DNA from: JAJCYK01 sp965212195
Lineage (GTDB): Bacteria; Bacteroidota; Bacteroidia; Cytophagales; Cyclobacteriaceae
DNA length: 64,000 nucleotides
Direction of reading: 5' to 3'
Assembly (NCBI GenBank): GCA_965212195.1
Contig: CBDBUW010000010.1
Location: 806,001 to 870,000, forward strand
Shown here: positions 44,406 to 53,130 of the stretch, in pieces
Position numbering within the stretch: the first letter of the stretch is position 1
Layout: each line of letters opens with the position of its first letter
Translations under genes and position numbers: made by a program
Notes under the pieces: model-generated
Told to the model about the DNA's origin: nothing
Databases searched by the model: none
What the model saw: only the letters and a program-made list of their open reading frames with translations

Positions 44406-44436
44406 CAAAAATAGAGAATACCAGAATTACCGCAAA
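44406..44436 (-). promoter_or_regulatory. Bacteroidota-type promoter for GNAT/carrier pair 1
   Basis: On the minus strand TTTG (44436-44433), a 19-nt spacer and TATTTTTG (44413-44406) exactly match TTTG-N19-TAnnTTTG. The leader to the ATG at 44382 would be only about 18 nt. Confidence 0.7.
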
Positions 44437-44592
44437 CTATAAAAGATTATAATTTTGCTTAAAACCGGCTAAGGAAGTATTGGGCGTATTTGAAGAATTA
44501 TACTCAGTTTAGTAACTTGGGCCGTCATTAGGTATTTTTTTTAAGACCACGGCTCTGAATCAACAGCAGATTTTTAAATTTTCTCCTGAGGC

Positions 44593-45552
44593 ATGAAAGT
44601 TCTTTTTGTTAGTAGAAAAAGACCTAATTTCGAAATTATGCCTTTTATAAAGAGTCAAGCAGACTCTTTAATTAGTAACGGAGTGGAGATTGACCATTTC
44701 GTGGTGAGGGAATCCGGAATACTGGGTTATCTGCGAAGCATTCCTGCCTTTCGCAAAAAAGTCAAAAAGCAAAACTACGATCTGATACATGCTCATTACT
44801 CTTACTCGGGGTGGTTAGCAGTATTGTCTTTCATTGGCCTGCCGGTGGTGGTTTCTTTTATGGGAACGGATGTATACGGTACTGTTACGGAAAAGGGAAA
44901 AAGAGTGTTCAAAAGCTATTTTGAGATATTTATAGCAAAAGTTCTTCAGTTAACGGTAGATAAGATTATTGTAAAATCTCAAAACCTATATGATTACATC
45001 TATTTAAAGAAGAAAACAGAAATAATTCCCAATGGGGTAAATTTTGAAAAATTTAAGCCCAGGGACAAAATTGAGGTACGCCGTAAGTTATCACTACCCA
45101 ACGATAAAAAACTTATCATGTTTTTAGGTCATCAGACCTATCCCAGAAAGAACTTCGCCCTTTTGGAAGAAGCCTTTAACCTGGAAAAGAACCGGGACTG
45201 GGAGATTGTAAACCCCTATCCTACTGAACCCCAAAATGTACCTTTTTATTTAAGCGCAGGGGACGTTTTGGTTCTGACCTCCTATCAGGAAGGCTCTCCC
45301 AATGTGATCAAAGAGGCTATGGCCAGCAATTGCCCCATTGTAGCCACTGATGTAGGAGATGTTAAGGAAATCATTCAAAATACTCAAGGCTGCTATCTGG
45401 TAGACTACGATCCGGAGGATGTGGCAAATAAAGTTAGATTGGCGTTGGAATTCGGGAAGCCTACCACGGGCCGTCAGGATATCGGGCACTTGGAAATTAA
45501 CAAAGTGGCGAAAAAGATCATTTCTATATATGAAAGTACCTTAAAAAGGTAG
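44593..45552 (+). CDS. GT4-family glycosyltransferase
   Basis: A 319-residue GT-B glycosyltransferase. The N-terminal domain includes YDLIHAHYSYSGWLAVL and VSFMGTDVYG; the C-terminal nucleotide-sugar site is QEGSPNVIKEAMASNCPIVATDVGDVKEII. It is shorter than most GT4 proteins but has both domains. It stands on the plus strand upstream of the polyprenyl sugar transferase, with 280 bp between them. Donor unknown. Confidence 0.88.
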   Translation: MKVLFVSRKRPNFEIMPFIKSQADSLISNGVEIDHFVVRESGILGYLRSIPAFRKKVKKQNYDLIHAHYSYSGWLAVLSFIGLPVVVSFMGTDVYGTVTEKGKRVFKSYFEIFIAKVLQLTVDKIIVKSQNLYDYIYLKKKTEIIPNGVNFEKFKPRDKIEVRRKLSLPNDKKLIMFLGHQTYPRKNFALLEEAFNLEKNRDWEIVNPYPTEPQNVPFYLSAGDVLVLTSYQEGSPNVIKEAMASNCPIVATDVGDVKEIIQNTQGCYLVDYDPEDVANKVRLALEFGKPTTGRQDIGHLEINKVAKKIISIYESTLKR

Positions 45553-45832
45553 ATCAAGGATCCCCTCAATAAGGTGGGCAGTTACAGATCTCCATCAACA
45601 CTCATATTATTAGAGTCATAAATAATATATAAAAAATTATGACTTATCTCCTTAAAATCTTATTTTAAGTAAAATTCCATCAATTTTTGTACTTATTTAA
45701 TATCAGACATAAATAATTCTTGTTTTATAATTGGATTTAACAAATAATTAATATAATTTTACAAACTCAAGGGTTACTATGGCGTATATTTACCATAAAT
45801 CCAAAAACAACCACCACGTTAAGATTTAATTG

Positions 45833-47260
45833 ATGAGGCTGCCCATACACAAATTACTTCTCTTTATCCATGATGTAGTTTTAATAGCGTTAGCTATTTA
45901 CATTTCCAACATCATGTATAGCAACTACAGCTCTTACTTTGACTTGGGCCATATCAATTCAGATCTTATATGGGGTTACGCACTGGTTTTCGGCACATTG
46001 TTACTAGCCATGTCGGAAATGGAACTTTATAAGTATCAGGTCATATTAAGTCCCCTGCGTCATACCATTGCACTGCAAAAAGCCTTGTTTCTGAGTTTGG
46101 TGGCCTTGGTATTCTTTTCATTCCTTTTTAAGATAGCTGAAGTTTCCTCTTCGAGAGTATTATTAGGTTTAATTTATGTCAACATCTCCATCCTGTTTGT
46201 GCTCAGCAGGGTTTTGATCGTTCCCAGAGTATTCTTCAAACTGGTGCGTTCCAAAATCATTAACCGCAATCTGCTGATCGTTGGGACCGGTAAATTAAGT
46301 ACAGAACATGCAGAGGAATTGATCGATAACCGCAATAGTTATTTCAATATCGTAGGACTGGTTGATGATGAAGCCAGCGAATTGGGACAGAATGTGCATG
46401 GTATACCGGTAAAAGGTAAGATATCCGATATACCCACTTTAGTAAAACATTTCAATGTTAGTGATATCCTGGTGGCTTCCGACACACCCTGCGACAATCG
46501 CTTGCATGACATTATAGATGCTTGCAAACTGTCCAACAAAACCGTTCACATTGTCTCAGAACTGTATAATGTAGCTCAGCGCAAAATCAAGATAGAGGAA
46601 ATCGGCAAGGTATCTGCATTTCGATACGAACCTCCGCAGCTTGGTCATCGCTATATCTATCCATTATTGAAAAGGCTGGTTGATATCTGTGTTTCTCTAT
46701 CCATTATAGTAGGGTTGCTCCCTATTTGGTTGATATTGGCTGCCTTAGTGAAGTTTACTTCCAACGGGCCGGTGTTTTATATGGCCAGGGCTATTGGTAA
46801 GGATGGTAAAGAATTCTTAATGTACAAGTTTCGTTCTATGAGGGTGAACGCCAGTACCGCTCTTCACGAAGCAAAAGTAAAAAGGATGATCATGGAGAAC
46901 GACGCTACTACTAAATTGGTAGATGATCCCAGGATCACCAAAGTGGGCAAGATATTCCGAAAACTATCTATCGACGAATTCCCTCAGTTAATCAATGTTT
47001 TGAAAGGAGAAATGAGCCTGGTAGGACCTCGACCCTGTCTTCCTTATGAGTACGAAGTAATGAAGGAATGGCAGAAGCAACGCTGCGCTATTACCCCAGG
47101 CATGACCGGAATCTGGCAGATAAAAGGCAGAGACGAAGTATTGTTTAACGAGCAGGTGGTCCTTGATCTTTACTACAAAGAGCATTGCTCCATTTGGATG
47201 GACCTGCAAATCTTGTTTAGTACCATTCCAGTGGTTATTTTTGGAAAAGGCGGCGCTTAA
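45833..47260 (+). CDS. Polyprenyl-phosphate sugar-1-phosphate transferase (initiating)
   Basis: A 475-residue membrane protein of the WbaP/exopolysaccharide polyprenyl glycosylphosphotransferase family. Four N-terminal helices are followed by a CoA-binding-like domain (LLIVGTGKLSTEHAEEL) and, after another helix (about 285-305), the catalytic bacterial sugar transferase domain: MYKFRSMRVNA, DDPRITKVGKIFRKLSIDEFP and LVGPRPCLPYEYE. It starts repeat-unit assembly by moving a sugar phosphate onto undecaprenyl phosphate. The ATG at 45833 is preferred over the preceding TTG. It leads a plus-strand operon to 49912. Confidence 0.94.
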   Translation: MRLPIHKLLLFIHDVVLIALAIYISNIMYSNYSSYFDLGHINSDLIWGYALVFGTLLLAMSEMELYKYQVILSPLRHTIALQKALFLSLVALVFFSFLFKIAEVSSSRVLLGLIYVNISILFVLSRVLIVPRVFFKLVRSKIINRNLLIVGTGKLSTEHAEELIDNRNSYFNIVGLVDDEASELGQNVHGIPVKGKISDIPTLVKHFNVSDILVASDTPCDNRLHDIIDACKLSNKTVHIVSELYNVAQRKIKIEEIGKVSAFRYEPPQLGHRYIYPLLKRLVDICVSLSIIVGLLPIWLILAALVKFTSNGPVFYMARAIGKDGKEFLMYKFRSMRVNASTALHEAKVKRMIMENDATTKLVDDPRITKVGKIFRKLSIDEFPQLINVLKGEMSLVGPRPCLPYEYEVMKEWQKQRCAITPGMTGIWQIKGRDEVLFNEQVVLDLYYKEHCSIWMDLQILFSTIPVVIFGKGGA

Positions 47261-47295
47261 TTTTTCATAAACATTCAATCCATTTTGAGAACATC

Positions 47296-48306
47296 ATGAT
47301 TAAAGCCGGTGTAATTGGCTACGGTTACTGGGGGCCAAATATCGTCAGAAACTTTATAGCAAATAAAGACCTTGAGGTAGTTAGGGTTTCCGACATGTCG
47401 GAAGATCGTTTGAAAATCCTCAAAGCAAATCATCCACAGGTCGATGCCTCAACAGACGAGAACAGCATCCTAAACGATCCCAATATCGACCTGGTCGCGG
47501 TAATCACTTCAACCTCCACCCACTTCAGGTTGGCCAAGAAAGCCCTGGAAAACGGAAAACATGTTTTTGTTGAAAAGCCATTCACATCAACCTCGGCAGA
47601 AGCTATGGAGTTAATTGAAATTGCGGAGAAAAAAAATCTGCTGATCATGGTCGACCATACCTTTTTATTTACAGGGGCTGTCAAGAAAATGAAGGATTTG
47701 GTTGATAGTGAACTTGGCAAGCTATATTACTACGATTCAGTGCGTGTAAATTTGGGCCTATTTCAATATGATAGCAATGTTATATGGGATCTGGCTCCAC
47801 ATGATCTTTCTATCATGTTTTACATCAACCCAAGTTTCAAACCACATTCGGTAAACGCGGTAGGCGCTGACCATATGGGTAAAGGTATGGTAGACGTTGC
47901 CTATCTTACGGTAAACGGTAGCGACAATTTTATCGGTCATTTTCATTGTAACTGGCTTTCACCGGTCAAAGTAAGGAAGACATTAGTGGCTGGGGATAGC
48001 AAAATGTTAGTTTGGGACGACCTGGAGGCGGATGAGAAGGTCAAAGTATATAATAAAAAGGTAGAGGAAGTCTCGGAAAAATCCGAATTCTATAAACTTC
48101 AGGTTAAATATCATCATGGCGACATTTTGGTGCCGGTAGTAGAACAAACCGAAGCTTTACGGCTGGAAATGGAACACTTGGTGGACTGTCTGCAAAATGG
48201 AACCAAACCCATAAATGGGGGTTTCGAAGGGCTTCAGGTGGTCAAAGTACTGGAGGCTTCGGATTTATCATTAAAAAACCAAGGTAAAGAAATAAAACTC
48301 ACCTAA
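47296..48306 (+). CDS. Gfo/Idh/MocA sugar-nucleotide oxidoreductase (WlbA/WbpB type)
   Basis: A 336-residue NAD-dependent oxidoreductase. Rossmann start AGVIGYGYWGPNIVRNF, the VFVEKPF motif (catalytic Lys), and WDLAPHDLSIMFY with the conserved His. With the hexapeptide acyltransferase and DegT aminotransferase that follow, it fits the WbpB/E/D-type route, where the 3-OH of a UDP-2-acetamido sugar is oxidised so that an amino group can be added. Exact substrate not determined. Gaps of 35 and 12 bp support an operon. Confidence 0.88.
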   Translation: MIKAGVIGYGYWGPNIVRNFIANKDLEVVRVSDMSEDRLKILKANHPQVDASTDENSILNDPNIDLVAVITSTSTHFRLAKKALENGKHVFVEKPFTSTSAEAMELIEIAEKKNLLIMVDHTFLFTGAVKKMKDLVDSELGKLYYYDSVRVNLGLFQYDSNVIWDLAPHDLSIMFYINPSFKPHSVNAVGADHMGKGMVDVAYLTVNGSDNFIGHFHCNWLSPVKVRKTLVAGDSKMLVWDDLEADEKVKVYNKKVEEVSEKSEFYKLQVKYHHGDILVPVVEQTEALRLEMEHLVDCLQNGTKPINGGFEGLQVVKVLEASDLSLKNQGKEIKLT

Positions 48307-48318
48307 AAGATCTCACAA

Positions 48319-48786
48319 ATGAAATATTGCCTTATTTCTGATGATGTCCAGCTTGGAGAAGATGTTAAGATCTTCTCCTTTGTGAATTTATATGGATGTA
48401 GTATCGGTGACAGGTCCAAAATCGGAACTTTCGTAGAGATCCAAAAAGGAGTGAAAGTAGGAGCCGATTGTAAAATTTCATCACATACCTTTATTTGTGA
48501 AGGCGTTACTATTGAGGATCGAGTTTTTGTGGGACACAATGTTACCTTTATCAATGACAAAAATCCCCGAGCCACCAATCCTGATGGCAGTATGCAAACA
48601 GAAGCTGATTGGAGTTGTGAAAACACCCTGATTAAAGAAGGAGCCTCCATAGGTTCCAGTGTCACCATTCTATGCGGTGTTACCATTGGTAAAAATGCTA
48701 TGATCGGTGCAGGGGCCGTAGTAACCAAGGATGTACCTGACCAGGCCGTAGTGGCAGGCGTTCCTGCAAAAATGATAGAAATTTAA
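48319..48786 (+). CDS. Hexapeptide-repeat N-acyltransferase (WbpD/WlbB-like)
   Basis: A 155-residue left-handed beta-helix acyltransferase with repeated I/V-G-x-x-x-x units (IGDRSKIGTFVEIQKGVKVG, VFVGHNVTFINDKNPR, IGSSVTILCGVTIG, AVVTKDVPDQAVVAGVPAK). The FINDKNPR stretch with a nearby His/Asn-rich turn is typical of enzymes that N-acetylate a UDP-3-amino sugar with acetyl-CoA. It works as a trimer. It lies between the oxidoreductase and the aminotransferase and overlaps neither. Confidence 0.9.
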   Translation: MKYCLISDDVQLGEDVKIFSFVNLYGCSIGDRSKIGTFVEIQKGVKVGADCKISSHTFICEGVTIEDRVFVGHNVTFINDKNPRATNPDGSMQTEADWSCENTLIKEGASIGSSVTILCGVTIGKNAMIGAGAVVTKDVPDQAVVAGVPAKMIEI

Positions 48787-48790
48787 AGAT

Positions 48791-49912
48791 ATGGATACCA
48801 CTCAAATGAAAGTTAATTTCCTGGATTTGAAAGCTCAGTACGCTTCGATTAAAGGAGAAATAGATGAAGCCATTCAAAATGTCCTGGATGATGCAGCCTT
48901 TGCAGGAGGACCCTACGTGAAAAAGTTTGAGGAAGGCTTTGCAGCAGCCCAAGGGGCTAAATATTGTGTGGCAGTTTGCAACGGTACCGCGGCCCTGCAT
49001 ATCATCATGATGGCCCTGGAATTGGGACCTGGGGATGAAGTGATTGTCCCCGCTAACACCTTTTTTGCTTCTGCAGAGGCTGTTAGCTTATGTGGTGCCA
49101 AGCCAGTTTTCGTAGACTGTGAGGAGGATTATTACAATATGGACCCTGCCAAAATAGAAGCAGCCATTACCGAAAGAACCAAGGTTATCCTCCCGGTGCA
49201 TTTGTATGGTCAGCCCGCACAAATGGACGCTATTAAAGCCATAGCTGATAAGCATAACCTAGTCCTGCTGGAAGACAGTGCCCAAGCACATTTAGCTACC
49301 TTCAAGGGCTCATCAGTAGGGACTATAGGTTTAGCTGGTGGGTTTAGTTTCTACCCTGGAAAAAACCTAGGGGCATATGGAGAAGCCGGCGGTGTAGTTA
49401 CCAATGATGAGGCCCTGTATGAGAAAATGCAAACCATCAAGGATCATGGATCTCAAAAGAAATACTACCATGATCTGGTAGGTCACAATTACCGGATGGA
49501 TGGTATGCAGGGCTCTATTTTATCCGTTAAGTTAAAATACTTGGCGGAATGGACCGCCATACGAAACCGAAACGCCGAGTTATATGGCGAATTATTACAA
49601 GGTATCGACCAGGTGATAACGCCCAAGCAGAATCCGGATGTTTACCATGCCTATCACCTATATGTAATCAGGGTTCCCAACCGGACTGAATTGACGCAAT
49701 TTTTAAATGAAAATGGGATCTACACAGGTATTCATTATCCCATCCCCTGCCATATGCAAAAAGCCTATGCCCATTTGAATTACCCAGAAGGAGCATTTCC
49801 TAATAGCGAAAAGTTTGCCCGGGAGATCGTGTCATTGCCCATGTCCGAGCAATTAAGTACCGATGAAGTAACATACGTGGCTGAAAAGATCAGGACCTTC
49901 TATCAAGGCTGA
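48791..49912 (+). CDS. DegT/DnrJ/EryC1 aminotransferase (WbpE type)
   Basis: A 373-residue PLP-dependent sugar aminotransferase. MKVNFLDLKAQYASI is the usual start; internal Lys for PLP lies in FSFYPGKNLGAYGEAGG, with EDSAQAH upstream and the C-terminal GIHYPIPCHMQKAY typical of WbpE/FdtB-type 3-aminotransferases. It would add an amino group at C3 of the keto-sugar made by the oxidoreductase at 47296. It starts 4 bp after the acyltransferase gene. Confidence 0.92.
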   Translation: MDTTQMKVNFLDLKAQYASIKGEIDEAIQNVLDDAAFAGGPYVKKFEEGFAAAQGAKYCVAVCNGTAALHIIMMALELGPGDEVIVPANTFFASAEAVSLCGAKPVFVDCEEDYYNMDPAKIEAAITERTKVILPVHLYGQPAQMDAIKAIADKHNLVLLEDSAQAHLATFKGSSVGTIGLAGGFSFYPGKNLGAYGEAGGVVTNDEALYEKMQTIKDHGSQKKYYHDLVGHNYRMDGMQGSILSVKLKYLAEWTAIRNRNAELYGELLQGIDQVITPKQNPDVYHAYHLYVIRVPNRTELTQFLNENGIYTGIHYPIPCHMQKAYAHLNYPEGAFPNSEKFAREIVSLPMSEQLSTDEVTYVAEKIRTFYQG

Positions 49913-49924
49913 TCCTCATAGAAA

Positions 49925-51037
49925 CTACTCCTTTTCCTGAAACTCCCTGGAGGGCTTCCCCAGTAGACATTTTCGGTAAAGCGCCATCATTTCGTTGGTC
50001 ATTTTTTCAAGATTGAACACTTCTTGTAGTCTTTCCTTTCCCCGATTTCCCATATTATGACTAAGTTGTTCATCATTTAAAAGCGTTTCAATACGATCTG
50101 CAAGGTCATTGACGTCTCCTTGCTGTACCAAAAATCCAGTTTCTTTATCTATTATAATCTCACTAGTGCCCCCACCGTCGGTAGCAACTACCGGCTTGGC
50201 CAGCGCCATATATTCCATTATAGAATTTGAAATACCTTCAGTAAAGGTAGCCAGCACCCCAACGTCAAAGACATTTATTATAGATTCCACTTGTTGCTGA
50301 TTTCCCAGAAAAAGAATATTCGGTTCAACAGCCAGCTCCTTACAGGCATTCAGGTTCTTACCATCCCCGATAGTGACGAAAACAACATCATTTCTTTTGG
50401 CCAACAATCTTTGGGCAGCAAGAATAAATGCCTGGTAGTCTTTTTTATCAGTGAATTTGCCTACCATCCCCACCACCTTGGGGGTAGTTATTCCAAGTTT
50501 AGATCGGATTGCCGATTCCTCTTCGAGATTTTTGATCCTGTTAAAATCAAACCCATTGTAGATGCAAAAACTTTTGTGCTTAGGAATACGATAGGATTTT
50601 AACCCGGCTTGAGAATTGGCCAGTATAACTTCTGTAAACCTTAGCAACAGCCTGGTGCGCAACCAGGTTTGGCTTAGTCGGTTAATGTGCGCCGGGGCAT
50701 TTCTGATGATGCTGTTTATAACCTTGATACGGTAATATTTTGCAACCGGCAAAACATATAGAGATGCCATGGATTCCCAACTATGTATGATGTCCGGTTT
50801 GAAAGACTTACAGATATCCCACAATTTCTTAAAAACGGAGACATCGTACTTTCCTTTACGCTTGATCAGCACGGTTTTTACCTGAAGATCCTGCAGCTCT
50901 GTATAGTGTACCTCAGAAGATAGCACGACCAGCTGACATTGTACATTTTGTAACAACACCAGCCCTTTTAGTACTTCAACCAATTGTCTCTCTTTACCAC
51001 CAGCACCTAACCGATCAATAATAAATAATACCTTCAT
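49925..51037 (-). CDS. GT4-family glycosyltransferase
   Basis: A 370-residue GT-B glycosyltransferase. The N-terminal DRLGAGGKERQLVEVLKGL and IIHSWESMASLYV regions and the C-terminal TEGISNSIMEYMALAKPVVA with GGTSEII show a GT4 enzyme. It is the last gene of the long leftward operon that begins beyond the right edge, and it converges with the aminotransferase gene at 49912 (12-bp gap). Donor unknown. Confidence 0.9.
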   Translation of the reverse strand: MKVLFIIDRLGAGGKERQLVEVLKGLVLLQNVQCQLVVLSSEVHYTELQDLQVKTVLIKRKGKYDVSVFKKLWDICKSFKPDIIHSWESMASLYVLPVAKYYRIKVINSIIRNAPAHINRLSQTWLRTRLLLRFTEVILANSQAGLKSYRIPKHKSFCIYNGFDFNRIKNLEEESAIRSKLGITTPKVVGMVGKFTDKKDYQAFILAAQRLLAKRNDVVFVTIGDGKNLNACKELAVEPNILFLGNQQQVESIINVFDVGVLATFTEGISNSIMEYMALAKPVVATDGGGTSEIIIDKETGFLVQQGDVNDLADRIETLLNDEQLSHNMGNRGKERLQEVFNLEKMTNEMMALYRKCLLGKPSREFQEKE

Positions 51038-51090
51038 TAGATTAGCCTGCTCTTTGTTATGTACTTGGTGTCCGGTTGAACATTTAAATG

Positions 51091-52095
51091 CTACACTTTT
51101 CTTTCAATTTTCCTGGATTTGAAAAAGTTAACCACTCCTTGATATTTATTGGTTTTAATCTCAAAAAGTAGAAAATTAAGGCCATCCAGTATTTTGTACC
51201 AGCGCATTTCAGTTTTGCCTAGCCTCAATGAGTCCTTATAATCCGCAGTAGGATACCCAAGTTGGGAAAGTAACGGATGGCATATTCTTTCGATCTTGGT
51301 GATTTGTGCCTCTTTCATCTTTCCTTTCCACTTACCATAATTGTCCTTAACGATCTCTGCACTTCCTTTAGCATCTCCCAAGTTTTCGGAGGGCTTATCT
51401 AAATGAGCTAGGTTCTGCTCAATAGCTATACCCAAGTAGTCACATATCTTTGGCAGAACCACCTGGGGCGAACTAACCAGTTCCTCAAATCTTACTTCCA
51501 TGTAATCGGATTGGGGAAGGGACTGAGCATCCTTACGGCTGCGGTTTATGGCATCATTCCATCTCTGACTGGCCCTTAATATGTTCTTATTCCAGGCCTT
51601 ATTTATGGATAAACTATAGTCCCGAACGTCCCTGATGATATGAATAAATTTGGCCGTGGGAAACAATGATTTTAAAAGGGGCATTTCCAACATATAAGAA
51701 GGGGTTTTGTCGCCCCATATTTTCTTATTTTCGGACTTTGCGTAATATCTATAGAAAGCCTCAATGACCCCGGCATAGCTCCAAGTTTTTATTTCAGCAT
51801 ACCACCTTTCTTCATCGATAAAGGGATTGTTGTCAGTAAGTCTTTGGAAAAATGTCGTTTCTGAAAAATCGTGGAAGAATCTGGAGAAATTTTCACGAAC
51901 TTGTATAGGCTCGTAATTGGCAAAATTGTGGTAAAAGTAAGGCAGGTAGCCAGATTCATTGACTGTTATACCAATAGCGGAATGATTGTTCAGCAGACTT
52001 CGTAGCAATTTGGTGCCCGATCGCGGCATACCAACAATGAAAATGGGGCCAGTAAAAGACCCTCCGGCAATCTCTTGGTTTGTGCTGTCAGACAT
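51091..52095 (-). CDS. Sulfotransferase family protein
   Basis: A 334-residue protein with the 5'-phosphosulfate loop FIVGMPRSGTKLLRSLL (residues 19-35), KIWGDKTPSYMLEMP, and the 3'-phosphate region FIHIIRDVRDYSLSINKAW with the conserved Arg and Ser. The layout matches Sulfotransfer_3-type enzymes using PAPS. It is not close to the sulfotransferase at 36365. Within the leftward decoration operon it probably sulfates a sugar of the repeat unit. Confidence 0.87.
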   Translation of the reverse strand: MSDSTNQEIAGGSFTGPIFIVGMPRSGTKLLRSLLNNHSAIGITVNESGYLPYFYHNFANYEPIQVRENFSRFFHDFSETTFFQRLTDNNPFIDEERWYAEIKTWSYAGVIEAFYRYYAKSENKKIWGDKTPSYMLEMPLLKSLFPTAKFIHIIRDVRDYSLSINKAWNKNILRASQRWNDAINRSRKDAQSLPQSDYMEVRFEELVSSPQVVLPKICDYLGIAIEQNLAHLDKPSENLGDAKGSAEIVKDNYGKWKGKMKEAQITKIERICHPLLSQLGYPTADYKDSLRLGKTEMRWYKILDGLNFLLFEIKTNKYQGVVNFFKSRKIERKV

Positions 52096-52100
52096 AACGC

Positions 52101-53108
52101 CTATTTTAGTTTTTGATACAATTTCAAGGCGAATTTACCCAGGCCCATAAGTATTGGTTTATGAACCTTTTGAAACCTGCCCGGATTCACCAGATCACTG
52201 CAGAATTTCAACTTGTAATCCCTGACCCCGTAAGGTACATCAGGATGACCAGCGCCTCCAAAGTCAAATAGAGAATAGTGGTTTTGCTTACCCCATAAAA
52301 ATACTTCCCACGGCAGAAAATCGTTAGGTCTCAGGTTGTAGAATTCTTTATAACTACCTGCATACCAGTCAAAAACGTAATCCTTGTAGCATAGCACGGC
52401 GCGGGTACCTATCATTTTTTCTTCATGGAATGCTCCAAAGAACCTCACCATACTTTTGGAAGAAAGCAGTTCTCTGGAAACCTCAAAAAGTGAACCATCA
52501 GGATAAGGTAACCTGGCGTTTTTGTAAACAGTTTCCACGATATTGTAAGACTCCCTTATATCTTGGGGATCGGTAAGCTCCTTAAAAACCACACCTGACC
52601 GTTTTGATTTATTGATGGCTTTCCGGCGGGCGGATTTAACTTCTTTCCACAGTTGTTCCTGCGATTTGGTAAGGTCAACCAGAATATTTAAATGGTCTTC
52701 ATACAAAAAACCAAGGCTGTTGAAAACTTCCTTCTGCTCATCATCATGGATCCAGAAATTTCTAAATTGAGAATATATGACGCGGCCTTTAATCGCTTTA
52801 TCATACGATTCCAAAACAAGCTTCAACACCTTATTATTTGCATCTTTGATCAAAGGACCGCCCCAGATAATAGCACGTGCTGAAAATCGTCCTAAAAAAT
52901 TGGATGATTCCGATTGGATAACCGCCACCATCAGGCCTTGTACCTCTTGATTGCGGTCTATGGCGGCTAGTAGTATGGGCGTATAGTTTTTAGTGCGTTT
53001 TAAAACTTCAAACATTTCAGGAGTCTGAAATATATTTCCGTCTTTATGCATTTCTACAAAGGCCGCCCACTTGTCATGCTCAAGATCTGATGTAATCTTT
53101 AACTCCAA
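52101..53108 (-). CDS. FemAB-like / GNAT_6 aminoacyl or acyl transferase
   Basis: A 335-residue protein with two GNAT-like halves, matching the FemAB/Acetyltransf_6 group: GNIFQTPEMFEVLKRTKNY, WKEVKSARRKAINKSKRSG in the middle, and FDWYAGSYKEFYNLRPNDFLPWE towards the end. FemAB members transfer amino acids or acyl groups; those in polysaccharide clusters are mostly uncharacterised. It lies 5 bp before the sulfotransferase. If the carrier system at 58389 loads an amino acid-derived group, this is an alternative acceptor-side enzyme to the GNATs. Confidence 0.78.
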   Translation of the reverse strand: MELKITSDLEHDKWAAFVEMHKDGNIFQTPEMFEVLKRTKNYTPILLAAIDRNQEVQGLMVAVIQSESSNFLGRFSARAIIWGGPLIKDANNKVLKLVLESYDKAIKGRVIYSQFRNFWIHDDEQKEVFNSLGFLYEDHLNILVDLTKSQEQLWKEVKSARRKAINKSKRSGVVFKELTDPQDIRESYNIVETVYKNARLPYPDGSLFEVSRELLSSKSMVRFFGAFHEEKMIGTRAVLCYKDYVFDWYAGSYKEFYNLRPNDFLPWEVFLWGKQNHYSLFDFGGAGHPDVPYGVRDYKLKFCSDLVNPGRFQKVHKPILMGLGKFALKLYQKLK

Positions 53109-53130
53109 AATAATTATGCCTATTTAAATT

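Noticed and set aside
44450..44457. TAATTTTG promoter box before the glycosyltransferase at 44593
   Set aside because: No matching -33 element and about 135 bp from the start codon.
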